This document shows positions 52,472 to 60,314 of a stretch of DNA of 64,000 nt, piece by piece. The notes beneath the pieces are model-generated. The model made no database searches. It saw only the letters and a list, made by a program, of their open reading frames with translations, and was not told the origin of the DNA. Location of the stretch: positions 118,971 to 182,970 of the forward strand of contig NZ_JAGGQP010000034.1 of the NCBI RefSeq assembly GCF_018613235.1, in the 5' to 3' direction. The stretch is from Bacillus sp. ISL-41. Its GTDB lineage: Bacteria > Bacillota > Bacilli > Bacillales > Cytobacillaceae. Both the position numbers and the translations under genes were made by a program. Each line of letters opens with the position of its first letter. The first letter of the stretch is position 1.

Positions 52472-52690
52472 TTGTTAAATGAACATAATAATAAGGCTTT
52501 ATTAGATACCTCGAAGGAAAGTGAGCTGAAAAGAATGGCCAGACAAGGTATGAGCAACAAAGATCAAACAAGAGAACAAATTGAAAAGCATGATAAAAGA
52601 AATGATATCGAACTGGGCTCAGAATTCCAGGTCGGAAATACGAAATCGCAGAGCCAGAAAAAAAGCGGCAGACAAGTGAATAAAAAGTAA
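52472..52690 (+). CDS. Small hydrophilic protein (up to 72 aa)
   Basis: Up to 72 residues, rich in Lys, Gln, Asn and Ser, without hydrophobic parts (for example REQIEKHDKRNDIELGSEFQ). No good ribosome site precedes the TTG at 52472; an internal ATG giving MARQGMSNKDQ is an alternative, so the start is uncertain. It lies 4 bp after the membrane gene, with a terminator after the stop, so it is likely the second gene of that unit. No family recognised; composition resembles small spore-associated proteins. Confidence 0.5.
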   Translation: MLNEHNNKALLDTSKESELKRMARQGMSNKDQTREQIEKHDKRNDIELGSEFQVGNTKSQSQKKSGRQVNKK

Positions 52691-52694
52691 AATA

Positions 52695-52725
52695 AAGACG
52701 TCCAGATGATCTGGGCGTCTTTTCT
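52695..52725 (+). terminator. Terminator after the small hydrophilic gene
   Basis: AAGACGTCCAGA pairs with TCTGGGCGTCTT (about 52696-52722, one wobble), followed by TTC and T. Confidence 0.85.
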
Positions 52726-52853
52726 TCATAATACAAGTTTCTTCTTTCATAAAATTTCTAATATACCTTTTTAAAATTTGTTCCTAATTTAAGTTTTACA
52801 CCGTTATTCACGGGGAACGAAGGTAATAAGAATGAATGAAGGAGGTGCTGAAG

Positions 52854-52952
52854 GTGAGTTTGTTGTACAGCAAGGCAATGGAAGCTTTTAAAAAGGATGC
52901 AAAGCAACAGAATGATTTCCAAAAGAACTCGAAAAGAAAGAAGAAAAAGTAA
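52854..52952 (+). CDS. Basic micro-protein (32 aa)
   Basis: A 32-residue frame from GTG 52854 with a very strong AAGGAGGTGCTGAAG ribosome site and a terminator 33 bp after the stop. The peptide begins MSLLYSKAMEAFKKDAKQ and ends in a run of lysines (NSKRKKKK): a short amphipathic helix and a nucleic-acid or membrane-binding tail, by look only. A second frame of 19 codons (ATG 52832-52834, with AAGGTAATAAG before it) overlaps in another phase; the GTG frame has the better site. Confidence 0.5.
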   Translation: MSLLYSKAMEAFKKDAKQQNDFQKNSKRKKKK

Positions 52953-52984
52953 GCCGTCACCAAAGTTGTACATTCACCTTCTAG

Positions 52985-53013
52985 TCATCCCACATTTGAG
53001 GATGATTTTTTTT
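52985..53013 (+). terminator. Terminator after the 32-aa gene
   Basis: TCATCC (52985-52990) pairs with GGATGA (53000-53005), followed by eight T. Confidence 0.75.
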
Positions 53014-53019
53014 GCTGTG

Positions 53020-53238
53020 TTACCCGCTTATATTCGTATTGCCAATAACCCAGAGGATCAAGCTGATGATTGCCGTAAAAACGATTGTTGAAAACATCAA
53101 TAGAATTGGGAATTCACCTATAAAAGAAGCGTTATTGGTTAGAAACATGTTGTTAAAGTAAGCAAAAAACAGAATCCCTAATATGTATAGGAAATGAATT
53201 AAGATTGAAATAGACAGAGCCGGTTTTAAAACGTTCAC
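53020..53238 (-). CDS. Small membrane protein (72 aa)
   Basis: A 72-residue protein with two spans (about 7-28 and 44-66) and short polar ends. Start is GTG 53236-53238 after AATGGAGTGATTCT. Length and two-span plan are common among unassigned firmicute membrane proteins. No family recognised. It lies downstream of the TraB-like gene's terminator side, on the same strand, as a separate unit. Confidence 0.6.
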   Translation of the reverse strand: MNVLKPALSISILIHFLYILGILFFAYFNNMFLTNNASFIGEFPILLMFSTIVFTAIISLILWVIGNTNISG

Positions 53239-53339
53239 AGAATCACTCCATTGTAAAATCTTTCCCTTTTCTTATTCCATTTTATGTAACAGAATTCCTC
53301 TTTTTTCATCAAATTTCTTTTGTTTTTCTGGATTTTAAT

Positions 53340-53371
53340 AAAAAAAGAACGAAATCATATAGATTTCGTTC
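53340..53371 (-). terminator. Terminator of the TraB-family gene
   Basis: GAACGAAATC (53347-53356) pairs with GATTTCGTTC (53362-53371); on the minus strand seven T follow. It starts 7 bp after the TraB-family stop. Confidence 0.9.
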
Positions 53372-53377
53372 ATATCC

Positions 53378-54544
53378 TTATATGTTTTCGATAAAGACCC
53401 TGATCACGTCAGCGCCGCCAATGAAGGTTCCGAGGGAGCTCCCCAAGTTGGCAAGTACGACAATCAGCAAGATCCGGCTGACTTTGTTCCGCCAGAATCC
53501 TTTTAGACTAAAAACATCCTCAGATAGCGTCTCAAAGTCCTTTACACTCGGCCTGCGGATATAAGCCTGTGCCAATCCGGCAAACCAGCCTGCGGCAAGC
53601 AAAGGATTCAATGAAGTAATCGGGGCTGCTATAAATGCTGTCAAAATGGTCAATGGATGCCCCATTGCAATTGCAGCTCCCAGGGCGGAAAGGCTGCCAT
53701 TCCATAAGATCCAGCTGACAGTTTGGGCGAAACCAGCTGTTGGGTTAGCCAAAAACGTATAGACAATAATAGCCAGGATCAAGATAGGAATGCTCCAGCC
53801 AATGACTTTTGGCCAATTTGATTTCGGCGGAATTGCCCTTAGTTTATTTAGATCATGGTTTTTTTTAATCTCTTCTTTGATTCCCGGTACGTGGGCCGCT
53901 CCCAGGACAGCGACGATTTTTTCTCCAGGTGCTTCCTTGATTTTCTGGGCTAAATACTGGTCACGCTCGTCAATTAATGGCTTCTTCAAACGCGGAAATG
54001 TCTCAGTGAATTCATTCAGCATCGCGTTGATTGTATCCTGTTCCTTCAGCTTTTCCAGTTCTTCCTCCGAGATACTGTCCCTGCTGAAGATGCTCGTAAT
54101 GATTTGGCTTAGCAGTATTGCCTTGCCTTTTAAGCCAAGGTTACCCCAAATCCGTGAAAAAGTAATCTGGATATTTCGGTCTGCAAGCACAAGGTTTGCT
54201 CCCACTTCCTTCGCGGATTCAATTCCTTGGATCATCTCCTGTCCTGCTTTGATGCCAAGCTCTTTCGCCATCCGGTTTTGGAATGATGAAATAGCAAGAT
54301 TCATCAATAATAAAGAAGCTCTTTTTTCTTTGATGACCTGGATGATATCCATCTCCTGCCACTTTGAACCCTCGGTAATCGTCTGGTAGCGCTGTTCGTC
54401 CAATTCAACACAGACAGAATCCGGCCTCTCAGCTTCAATTACCTCCTTCACCTGCTCAGCACTGTGCTTTGAAACATGTGCAGTTCCAATCAGTATGTAT
54501 TCCTTGCCATTCATTTCTATTCTCGTAATATTTTCCTCGACCAT
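53378..54544 (-). CDS. TraB/PrgY-family membrane protein
   Basis: A 388-residue protein of the TraB/PrgY (pheromone shutdown) family. The N-terminal TIKI/TraB domain has the two conserved blocks LIGTAHVSKHSAEQV (GxxH near residue 16) and AVLGAAHVPGI (GxxH near 200), with ExxR-type residues in between, which look like a metal-dependent catalytic centre. The C-terminal half (about 240-388) has four or five spans (IGWSIPILILAIIVYTF, ALGAAIAMGHPLTIL, SRILLIVVLANLGSSL). Enterococcal TraB/PrgY reduces sex-pheromone activity; archaeal and bacterial relatives are widespread and mostly unstudied. ATG 54542-54544 follows GGAAGGTATCT. Confidence 0.85.
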   Translation of the reverse strand: MVEENITRIEMNGKEYILIGTAHVSKHSAEQVKEVIEAERPDSVCVELDEQRYQTITEGSKWQEMDIIQVIKEKRASLLLMNLAISSFQNRMAKELGIKAGQEMIQGIESAKEVGANLVLADRNIQITFSRIWGNLGLKGKAILLSQIITSIFSRDSISEEELEKLKEQDTINAMLNEFTETFPRLKKPLIDERDQYLAQKIKEAPGEKIVAVLGAAHVPGIKEEIKKNHDLNKLRAIPPKSNWPKVIGWSIPILILAIIVYTFLANPTAGFAQTVSWILWNGSLSALGAAIAMGHPLTILTAFIAAPITSLNPLLAAGWFAGLAQAYIRRPSVKDFETLSEDVFSLKGFWRNKVSRILLIVVLANLGSSLGTFIGGADVIRVFIENI

Positions 54545-54723
54545 AGATACCTTCCTTTTAAAAGACCCTTGAGCTTTATGTATTATCAATACCAAAACAC
54601 AGTTTATGATTCATTTTAACATTATAACATGAACAATAGTCTGAAATATAAAGATTATTTTATCACTTATATGATAAAAAACTGTTAAACAATAGTGCTA
54701 AGCTCAAGTGAAAATAAAGACAA

Positions 54724-54763
54724 AGAAAAACCGCACAGCAGCCATCTTTGACTTCTGTACGGT
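54724..54763 (-). terminator. Terminator of the 37-aa gene
   Basis: On the minus strand ACCGTACAGAAG (54752-54763) pairs with CTGCTGTGCGGT (54730-54741) with mismatches in the middle, followed by TTTTTC. It lies 14 bp after the small gene's stop. Confidence 0.75.
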
Positions 54764-54777
54764 CCAGGGTTTTTCAT

Positions 54778-54891
54778 TTATTTTGAATAGCTGGTTTTCA
54801 TTGAGGATGATTTCCTGTTATTCATCATTTTTTTTACAATTGGATAGAGAACAGGTCCCCATTTAAGCGCTGTCCTGATTAATTTCTTCAT
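54778..54891 (-). CDS. Basic micro-protein (37 aa)
   Basis: A 37-residue frame from ATG 54889-54891 with a strong AGGAGGGATGACGC site and its own terminator. The protein starts MKKLIRTALKWGPVLYPIVK and continues with KMMNNRKSSS; it is basic with an amphipathic helix, a plan typical for small membrane-surface proteins of bacilli. I do not know its function. Confidence 0.55.
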   Translation of the reverse strand: MKKLIRTALKWGPVLYPIVKKMMNNRKSSSMKTSYSK

Positions 54892-54973
54892 GCGTCATCC
54901 CTCCTCTTGTCTTACTACTTATATACCCTGACTAAAAAGGGACAATCCTGCATGATTTTGGTAATCTTCGATA

Positions 54974-55531
54974 TTATTTAGCGGGAGCTAGTTCGTCTTC
55001 GGTTACCCACTGATGGTTCGTTACTTTTTCAGATCCATCTGTTGGCGTGAAATCAACCATGTAGACTGTCATTTCTTTAGCTGAATCAATGACCGCTTTT
55101 GCCCCTTGCATTCCTTCCATATGATCGGTATTGATTGTAGTTTCATCACCCGGCTGCAATGGTTCCGCTCCGGCATCAAGCAGCTCTTCATGGATGACCC
55201 ACTTATGTTGTTCTACACGAGCTCCGCCGTTCGTCGGATCATAAGATAGCGAATAGACGACCGTATCATATGCCCCTACGATAGTCGCTTCCGCTCCATC
55301 CATGCCTGGCATATGGTCATCTTTAATGATGGCCTGACTGCCAACTTCGTAAGTTGGATCAGCGGCTTCCTTCAGCCCTTCAGGTAACTTGCCCGTACCA
55401 GAATGCTCCATATTTGCATGGCTGTTGTGATCTTCATTGCTGGAATTCTCTTCTTCACCAGCACAAGCTGTTAAAAGGAATGCAGAGGTAATGGTTAACA
55501 AAACCATTCCAATTCTACGATTCAGTTTCAT
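54974..55531 (-). CDS. ydhK: YdhK-like lipoprotein, two DUF1541 domains
   Basis: A 185-residue lipoprotein: signal with lipobox LLTAC (Cys23), a His/Asn/Glu-rich spacer (NEDHNSHANMEHSG) and two copies of the DUF1541 unit. Copy one is about 60-118 (DDHMPGMDGAEATIVGAYDT), copy two about 123-180 (TDHMEGMQGAKAVIDSA). Each has the HMxGMxGA mark and a later H(K/Q)WV(I/T). B. subtilis YdhK has the same plan. The Met- and His-rich motifs suggest copper or another metal bound outside the membrane; this is inference. The ATG follows GGGAGGGAAAGCTAA. Confidence 0.85.
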   Translation of the reverse strand: MKLNRRIGMVLLTITSAFLLTACAGEEENSSNEDHNSHANMEHSGTGKLPEGLKEAADPTYEVGSQAIIKDDHMPGMDGAEATIVGAYDTVVYSLSYDPTNGGARVEQHKWVIHEELLDAGAEPLQPGDETTINTDHMEGMQGAKAVIDSAKEMTVYMVDFTPTDGSEKVTNHQWVTEDELAPAK

Positions 55532-55850
55532 TTAGCTTTCCCTCCCGGCTTAATAAAAGCTCTTTTCGTAACCATTGCTGCTATCAAATTTCAGGTGTTA
55601 TTGTCATTCAAGTATAAAACTCTTCTGGAAAAGAGCTCACATACCTCAATTACTGCGGAAATAAGTAGATGTTTGTAAAGCATCAATCAATACGAAAACA
55701 GCATATATAAAGTTTATATCATGAACTTATGCAGATTTTATGAAGCAGCTATCTTATGATGGCCTGGCAGCTGAATAACCAATTTTTTATAGTTTTAATC
55801 ACCATAAAAATAGGTAAATGCCTGTTATAACATCAAAGCAGGGAGAATTT
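55532..55850. other. Intergenic region between divergent genes, 319 bp
   Basis: AT-rich spacer. It holds the ribosome sites of both flanking genes and a spaced inverted repeat, AGCTCTTTTC (about 55559) against GAAAAGAGCT (about 55630). No convincing promoter, operator or small gene was found; TATATAAAGTTTATATCATG at about 55704 is a palindrome-like AT tract of unknown meaning. Confidence 0.4.
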
Positions 55851-57791
55851 ATGACATCAAGATTACTTAAAGCAATCATTCTATTATTTATGACTATTTT
55901 AACCATCAATGTACCATTGGCAATGGCAGCTGGTGATCGACAGGTCATTCTTATTTCTTTTGATGGAATGCGAAATGACCTCACACGGAGTTACGTTAAA
56001 GACGGCAAACTGCCTAATATAGAGAATGTTATCGAAAAAGGAACCATCGCAAAATATGCCAAGACAGTCAGCCCGTCCCTTACTGCTCCATCACACGCAG
56101 CAATTGCGACTGGCGCAACACCACTGCAAACCTCAATTGTCAGCAATGCGTGGCAACAGAAAGATGCAGCACTGACAAACCAGAAAAATGCGTTTTTAAG
56201 TGAATTTGAGGTGGACCCACTTTGGGTCGGAGCACGGAAGCAGGGAAAAACAACTGCAGCAGTTGCGTTTGCCGGGGCAAATCCTTCCATAGGAAAGCAG
56301 GCTGACTACACCATTTATTATGGAGAGACATGGGCCCCCAGCAAACAGGAAAAACTCAAATTCTCCGAAGCATCAGGCTGGAACAACTCTCCGTCAAGCT
56401 TTAGCCCATTGAAGGAAGCATCTTTCACGATTCAGGTAGAGGACAGTCAAAATAAAAAAATTCAAGTTTTGGCATATGATTCAACCAACGACCAAAAAAA
56501 GAATTACGACAAATTTATTGTGACAAGCAATAAAACAATTGACCATAAAGGAGTAAGTCCTAAAGAATGGGGCTCAGTCAGCCTTCAGGTAAAAGAAAAC
56601 CAGACAGCAGGTTTCTGGTTCAAGTTGACTTCTGCTGACCCAACATTGGAAAAGGAAGCTGTTATGTACCGTTCTGAAGTAACATCAGGATTGATAGATG
56701 GTCCAAAAGGCTTCACAGAACAAATTAGGCAAGAATTTGGTTTTTTTCCGCCTCAGGATGATGATATAGCATTGGAAAAGGGCTGGATCTCCAGGAAGGA
56801 ATATGAAGAGATTTCGGAGAGATTTGTCAACTGGGTAACAGATGTATCACTTTTTATCAAAAATGAGTATCAGCCAGATTTGCTGATGTTCTATGCACCG
56901 CAAATTGACCATCAGGAGCACAACTACCTGCTTACAGACCCCAGACAGCCTGATTATTCACCTGAAAAGTCAAGAAAGTACCTGGAATATATTGAATGGT
57001 CATATAAGGTTGCGGACAAGGTGGTTGGCAAGACCGTTAAGTCCCTTGATGGGAATGACCATCTCTTCATTGTTTCTGACCATGGCATGGAACCGGCTCA
57101 CTCAGCACTAGAGCCCAATAAAGTTTTGAAGGACAATGGTCTTCTTGTATTGGATTCTGATGGAAAGATTGATTATAAGAGTTCGAAAGCAATTGCCATT
57201 CCAAGTGGTTCGGCAGCACACGTGTACATCAACTTGAAATCAAGAGAAAAGCATGGAATTGTGCCAGAAGATGACTATGAACAGGTGCGGGACGAAATCA
57301 TCCAGGCCTTCAAAGGAATCAAGGTGAACAGGAATGAAAATGGACCTGTCATCAAGCATCAACTGAGAGAAATTTGGAAAAGTACAGTGAATCTATCCTT
57401 TACCGGTGTAAAAGAAAATACCAAGGATTTACTTGGGTATCTTACAAACGCTAATGTCCATCCCTATCAGGATATAAAGAAAATATCCCAAAGTAAAAAG
57501 TCGAAGGAGCGAAATGCCGGAGATGTTTTATTAATGGCTGCACCCGGGTATATCATGGGCCAGGGTGAATCGCACATCGTAAAACCAACTCCTGAGTTTG
57601 GTACACATGGTGGTGACCCAAAACGCGAGAAGCTGAGAGCAGTTTTTATGGCTATCGGACCTGACATTTCTAATGATAAACAAATAGATCCAGTCTCCAA
57701 TCTCGATATAGCACCCACTATTTATGAGCTTCTTGGATTGGAGATTCCCTCTTACGTTGAAGGAAAGAAGATTAAAGACCTAACTGAATAA
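55851..57791 (+). CDS. Exported alkaline-phosphatase-superfamily phosphodiesterase
   Basis: A 646-residue secreted protein. A signal peptide (cleavage near MAAGD) precedes a type I phosphodiesterase/nucleotide pyrophosphatase domain. Metal and nucleophile blocks: ILISFDGMRNDL (Asp), SPSLTAPSHAAIATG (Thr nucleophile), DHQEHNY, VSDHGMEP and FGTHGGDPKRE (His). A non-catalytic insert at about 165-290 is beta-rich. Cleavage of nucleotides, phospholipid head groups or other phosphodiesters outside the cell is expected. ATG 55851 follows CAGGGAGAATTT; an ATG at 55818 has no site. Divergent from the YdhK-like gene, with own terminator. Confidence 0.88.
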   Translation: MTSRLLKAIILLFMTILTINVPLAMAAGDRQVILISFDGMRNDLTRSYVKDGKLPNIENVIEKGTIAKYAKTVSPSLTAPSHAAIATGATPLQTSIVSNAWQQKDAALTNQKNAFLSEFEVDPLWVGARKQGKTTAAVAFAGANPSIGKQADYTIYYGETWAPSKQEKLKFSEASGWNNSPSSFSPLKEASFTIQVEDSQNKKIQVLAYDSTNDQKKNYDKFIVTSNKTIDHKGVSPKEWGSVSLQVKENQTAGFWFKLTSADPTLEKEAVMYRSEVTSGLIDGPKGFTEQIRQEFGFFPPQDDDIALEKGWISRKEYEEISERFVNWVTDVSLFIKNEYQPDLLMFYAPQIDHQEHNYLLTDPRQPDYSPEKSRKYLEYIEWSYKVADKVVGKTVKSLDGNDHLFIVSDHGMEPAHSALEPNKVLKDNGLLVLDSDGKIDYKSSKAIAIPSGSAAHVYINLKSREKHGIVPEDDYEQVRDEIIQAFKGIKVNRNENGPVIKHQLREIWKSTVNLSFTGVKENTKDLLGYLTNANVHPYQDIKKISQSKKSKERNAGDVLLMAAPGYIMGQGESHIVKPTPEFGTHGGDPKREKLRAVFMAIGPDISNDKQIDPVSNLDIAPTIYELLGLEIPSYVEGKKIKDLTE

Positions 57792-57798
57792 TCCACGA

Positions 57799-57836
57799 AA
57801 GCGAACCAAAATCATCAGCTTGGTTCGCTTTTTTGA
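57799..57836 (+). terminator. Terminator of the phosphodiesterase gene
   Basis: AAGCGAACCA (57799-57808) pairs with TGGTTCGCTT (57821-57830), followed by T. Confidence 0.9.
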
Positions 57837-57914
57837 TTTCTTTTTCAACAACAAAGATCATCATACATACCTAATCATCTCTATGGATATTTTAAATATA
57901 AGGTGAGAAAAATT

Positions 57915-58094
57915 ATGGACTTACAACGTGTGAAGGAAATATTAGCTGAGGAAAATGAAATTTCTGTCCATTACCATGGTATACCAATCTGGATTGAAAG
58001 CATCGATTCTACTTCGAGCATGGCGGTCATATCACCAAGAGGAACTCATGAAGAAAGACAGCTTGTCTGCATTGATGGTTTGGATGAAAACTAG
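57915..58094 (+). CDS. sspH: H-type small acid-soluble spore protein
   Basis: A 59-residue protein of the SspH family. It begins MDLQRVKEILAEENEISVHY and has GIPIWIESID and ISPRGTHEERQLV, matching the H-type pattern (short helix, then V-x-Y-x-G-x-P-V-x-I-x-x-V-D). H-type SASPs are made in the forespore under sigma-G and kept in the spore core. ATG 57915 follows AAGGTGAGAAAAATT; a GTG at 57903 is the overlap of that site. No sigma-G promoter was identified with confidence. Two hairpins follow. Confidence 0.85.
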   Translation: MDLQRVKEILAEENEISVHYHGIPIWIESIDSTSSMAVISPRGTHEERQLVCIDGLDEN

Positions 58095-58144
58095 GCTCTC
58101 GATTCGAGAGCCAAAAAATCCAGGCCTGCGCCTGGATTGATTTT
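58094..58144 (+). terminator. Two adjacent hairpins between convergent genes
   Basis: Hairpin one: GGCTCTCGA (58094-58102) with TCGAGAGCC (58104-58112), then six A. Hairpin two: AATCCAGGC (58117-58125) with GCCTGGATT (58130-58138), then GATTTT. The second has T on both sides and can stop RNA from either strand. Confidence 0.8.
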
Positions 58145-58283
58145 AAAATGCCCAATCACCCAGAGGTGTCATCCTCCTATCCTGCTTGCAGCTCTCGCAT
58201 ACATGAAGCCTCACAGGTTGGAAAAGCTTTTCTTCTTTGTTCTCTGAAACATCTTTCCGTCCACAAACTTCGCAAATTCTCAT
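58143..58283 (-). CDS. Zinc-finger micro-protein (46 aa)
   Basis: A 46-residue protein with two CxxC pairs, starting MRICEVCGRKDVSENKEEK (Cys4, Cys7) and later HVCESCKQD (Cys29, Cys32): a four-cysteine zinc knuckle. The ATG at 58281-58283 follows GAGGTGAAATGG, and its stop overlaps the shared terminator. The two CxxC pairs 25 residues apart look like a small treble-clef or rubredoxin-type knuckle. No family name known to me. Confidence 0.65.
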   Translation of the reverse strand: MRICEVCGRKDVSENKEEKLFQPVRLHVCESCKQDRRMTPLGDWAF

Positions 58284-58498
58284 CCATTTCACCTCATTTA
58301 GTCTATTGTCAAATGGCTAAGTTCTGTAGCGACTCGCTAACCAGTCTAAATATAACCCAACACTTGGGTTTATTAATAATATTTGCAAGATGGCTGAAAA
58401 TATTTAAGAAGAAACTTTATTTTTTTGAAGGATGTCTACCCCACTATTAATTGCTTTCCTGGTTTCGCACTTCTCTCAGTGTTAACATAACATTATTA

Positions 58499-59209
58499 TC
58501 ATCTATTTATGTTTATTGTGACACTGTATCCCAAATGGCCGAAAAACTCCTTTAATACTGTTTCAGCATTTTTATCAGCTTTTTGTAAAACCCCTGCATC
58601 TATTGCTTCTTGCTTAATTTCTTCCTGGGCTATTGCTGCCAAATTGAATCCTTGATCCCACTCTATTTTTCCACGGAAAATTCCTTCATCCGAAAATGTC
58701 TTGACCTCGCCCATCTTAACTGACGGTTCTTGTATGAATTTTGCCTGAGGCAGAACAATCTCTACTACCTTTTTCTCTTCATCCACTTTTATGTCTTCTT
58801 GATCGATTCCCTGTAAATCCACACCCGCTATCACGGTTGCTGGAACGATCAATAGCCATTCACGCTTTGTGCCAGGTAGATTAAAGTTGATTTTCTCCCC
58901 GAATAACTCATTATCCTCCTGCTCAAGGATGACCTTCACATGTGCCTCTGCTGTTGCCAATGTTGCCAATCCGTGAACTTGTTCAATGAATACAGTCGAC
59001 TCAGCTTTGCCCGTGTTCCCCGAAACATACCAAAATCCAGCACCAATGACTGAAGCTAAGAAAAACAGAATCATAAGACTCCTGCTAAATATACTAATTG
59101 GTGGTCTCATTGAATGTGCAGTCAGGGAAGCAGAGCTTTCCTCTCTTCCCGACTTTAATTCAGTCAAAAGTTCATCAATCTTAGTAATGACTTTATCCTG
59201 CTTGTCCAT
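58499..59209 (-). CDS. DUF4230 membrane-anchored protein
   Basis: A 236-residue protein. The cytosolic N-terminal 40 residues hold a short coiled coil (DKVITKIDELLTELKSG) and one span follows at about 42-62. The outer domain is DUF4230 (about 70-232), with the marks LATLATAEAHVKVILE (near 80), the IVPATVIAGVDLQ block and VEIVLPQAKFIQE. The family is common in Gram-positives and Bacteroidetes and has no known role. ATG 59207-59209 follows GGAGGTAGGAATATAA. It stands alone. Confidence 0.85.
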   Translation of the reverse strand: MDKQDKVITKIDELLTELKSGREESSASLTAHSMRPPISIFSRSLMILFFLASVIGAGFWYVSGNTGKAESTVFIEQVHGLATLATAEAHVKVILEQEDNELFGEKINFNLPGTKREWLLIVPATVIAGVDLQGIDQEDIKVDEEKKVVEIVLPQAKFIQEPSVKMGEVKTFSDEGIFRGKIEWDQGFNLAAIAQEEIKQEAIDAGVLQKADKNAETVLKEFFGHLGYSVTININR

Positions 59210-59431
59210 TTATATTCCTACCTCCTGCAACGATAAAATTACAATTTATCCTTTCATTCGACAAATTCTATTGAAAAAAAATCCTCCATTAAATAAGGAG
59301 GCTTATTATTATTACGTACTAGTTTGGAAAAAGTTTCATAGAATGACAGTTTGCTAGCTGCCGCAGTTTTATTTTTTAATAAATAGGGCATAGTTAAAAA
59401 TATCCACATCACCAAGAAGGAGGCAGCTATA

Positions 59432-60214
59432 TTGAGCCAATTAGATGGGAAGGTCGCTTTTATAACAGGTGCCAGCTCCGGTATAGGAAGAGCAGCAGCA
59501 CTCAAACTGGCCAAGGAAGGTGCAAAGGTAGCATTGATTGATGTCAAGGAAGAGAATGCCAGGGATGTTAAGGAGTCCATTGAAGAGGCCGGCGGGAGCG
59601 CGCTGATCGTTGAATGTGATATCGCAAAACCAGAGGAAATGGAACGAAGCTATCAAAAGGTTGTGGATGCCTTGGGGAAAATTGATATCGTCTTTGCCAA
59701 CGCAGGCATCAATGGTGTCATTGCGCCAATCGAAGACCTTGCTCCAGAGGATTGGGACGAAACGATCAACACGAACCTAAAGGGGACCTTTCTTACCGTA
59801 AAATATGCAATCCCCCATATGAAGAAGCATGACGGCAGCGTCATTATCACGAGTTCTATTAACGGAAACAGGATCTATAAGAATTTCGGTATGTCTGCCT
59901 ACAGTACTTCGAAAATCGGGCAGACAGGATTCGGAAAAATGGCGGCACTCGAGCTATCTCAGTACAAAATCCGGGTCAATATCATCTGCCCGGGCGCAAT
60001 CGAAACCAACATAGGCAAAAACACCTTTCCGCAAGAGAATGATCTCGAGAAAATTAAAATCCCAGTTGAATATCCGGAGGGCAATCAACCATTGGAGGAA
60101 CACGCCGGAAAGCCGGAACAGGTTGCAGACCTTGTCTTCTTTCTCGCTTCCGACCTGTCTTCGCATATTACCGGGACAGAAGTGTATATAGACGGAGCAG
60201 AATCGCTATTATAA
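59432..60214 (+). CDS. Short-chain dehydrogenase/reductase
   Basis: A 260-residue classical SDR. TGASSGIG at residues 12-19, Asp at the end of strand 2 (ALIDVKEEN, favouring NAD), NAG in VFANAGING, the catalytic Ser in ITSSINGN and YSTSK near 155, and the closing TGTEVYIDGAESLL. Substrate unknown; relatives include glucose 1-dehydrogenase and 3-oxoacyl-ACP-reductase-like enzymes. The start is TTG 59432, with AAGGAGGCAGCTATA before it; no ATG fits. A long hairpin follows the stop. Confidence 0.9.
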   Translation: MSQLDGKVAFITGASSGIGRAAALKLAKEGAKVALIDVKEENARDVKESIEEAGGSALIVECDIAKPEEMERSYQKVVDALGKIDIVFANAGINGVIAPIEDLAPEDWDETINTNLKGTFLTVKYAIPHMKKHDGSVIITSSINGNRIYKNFGMSAYSTSKIGQTGFGKMAALELSQYKIRVNIICPGAIETNIGKNTFPQENDLEKIKIPVEYPEGNQPLEEHAGKPEQVADLVFFLASDLSSHITGTEVYIDGAESLL

Positions 60215-60220
60215 AAGACT

Positions 60221-60257
60221 TAGCAAATGCTCAGGCACTTAGCCTGAGCATTTGCTA
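60221..60257 (+). terminator. Hairpin after the SDR gene
   Basis: TAGCAAATGCTCAGGC (60221-60236) pairs perfectly with GCCTGAGCATTTGCTA (60242-60257). T runs are short on both strands, so it may act in both directions or mainly protect the 3' end. Confidence 0.65.
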
Positions 60258-60314
60258 AAAACATTTATAGACTTTTATTGGTTTCAATCTAACCTGGTTA
60301 TACAATACTCAGAA

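Noticed and set aside
59254..59430. Small minus-strand frame (about 50 codons) ending near a hairpin with a T run
   Set aside because: No ribosome site before its ATG and no conserved look; the hairpin is noted but the gene is not supported.
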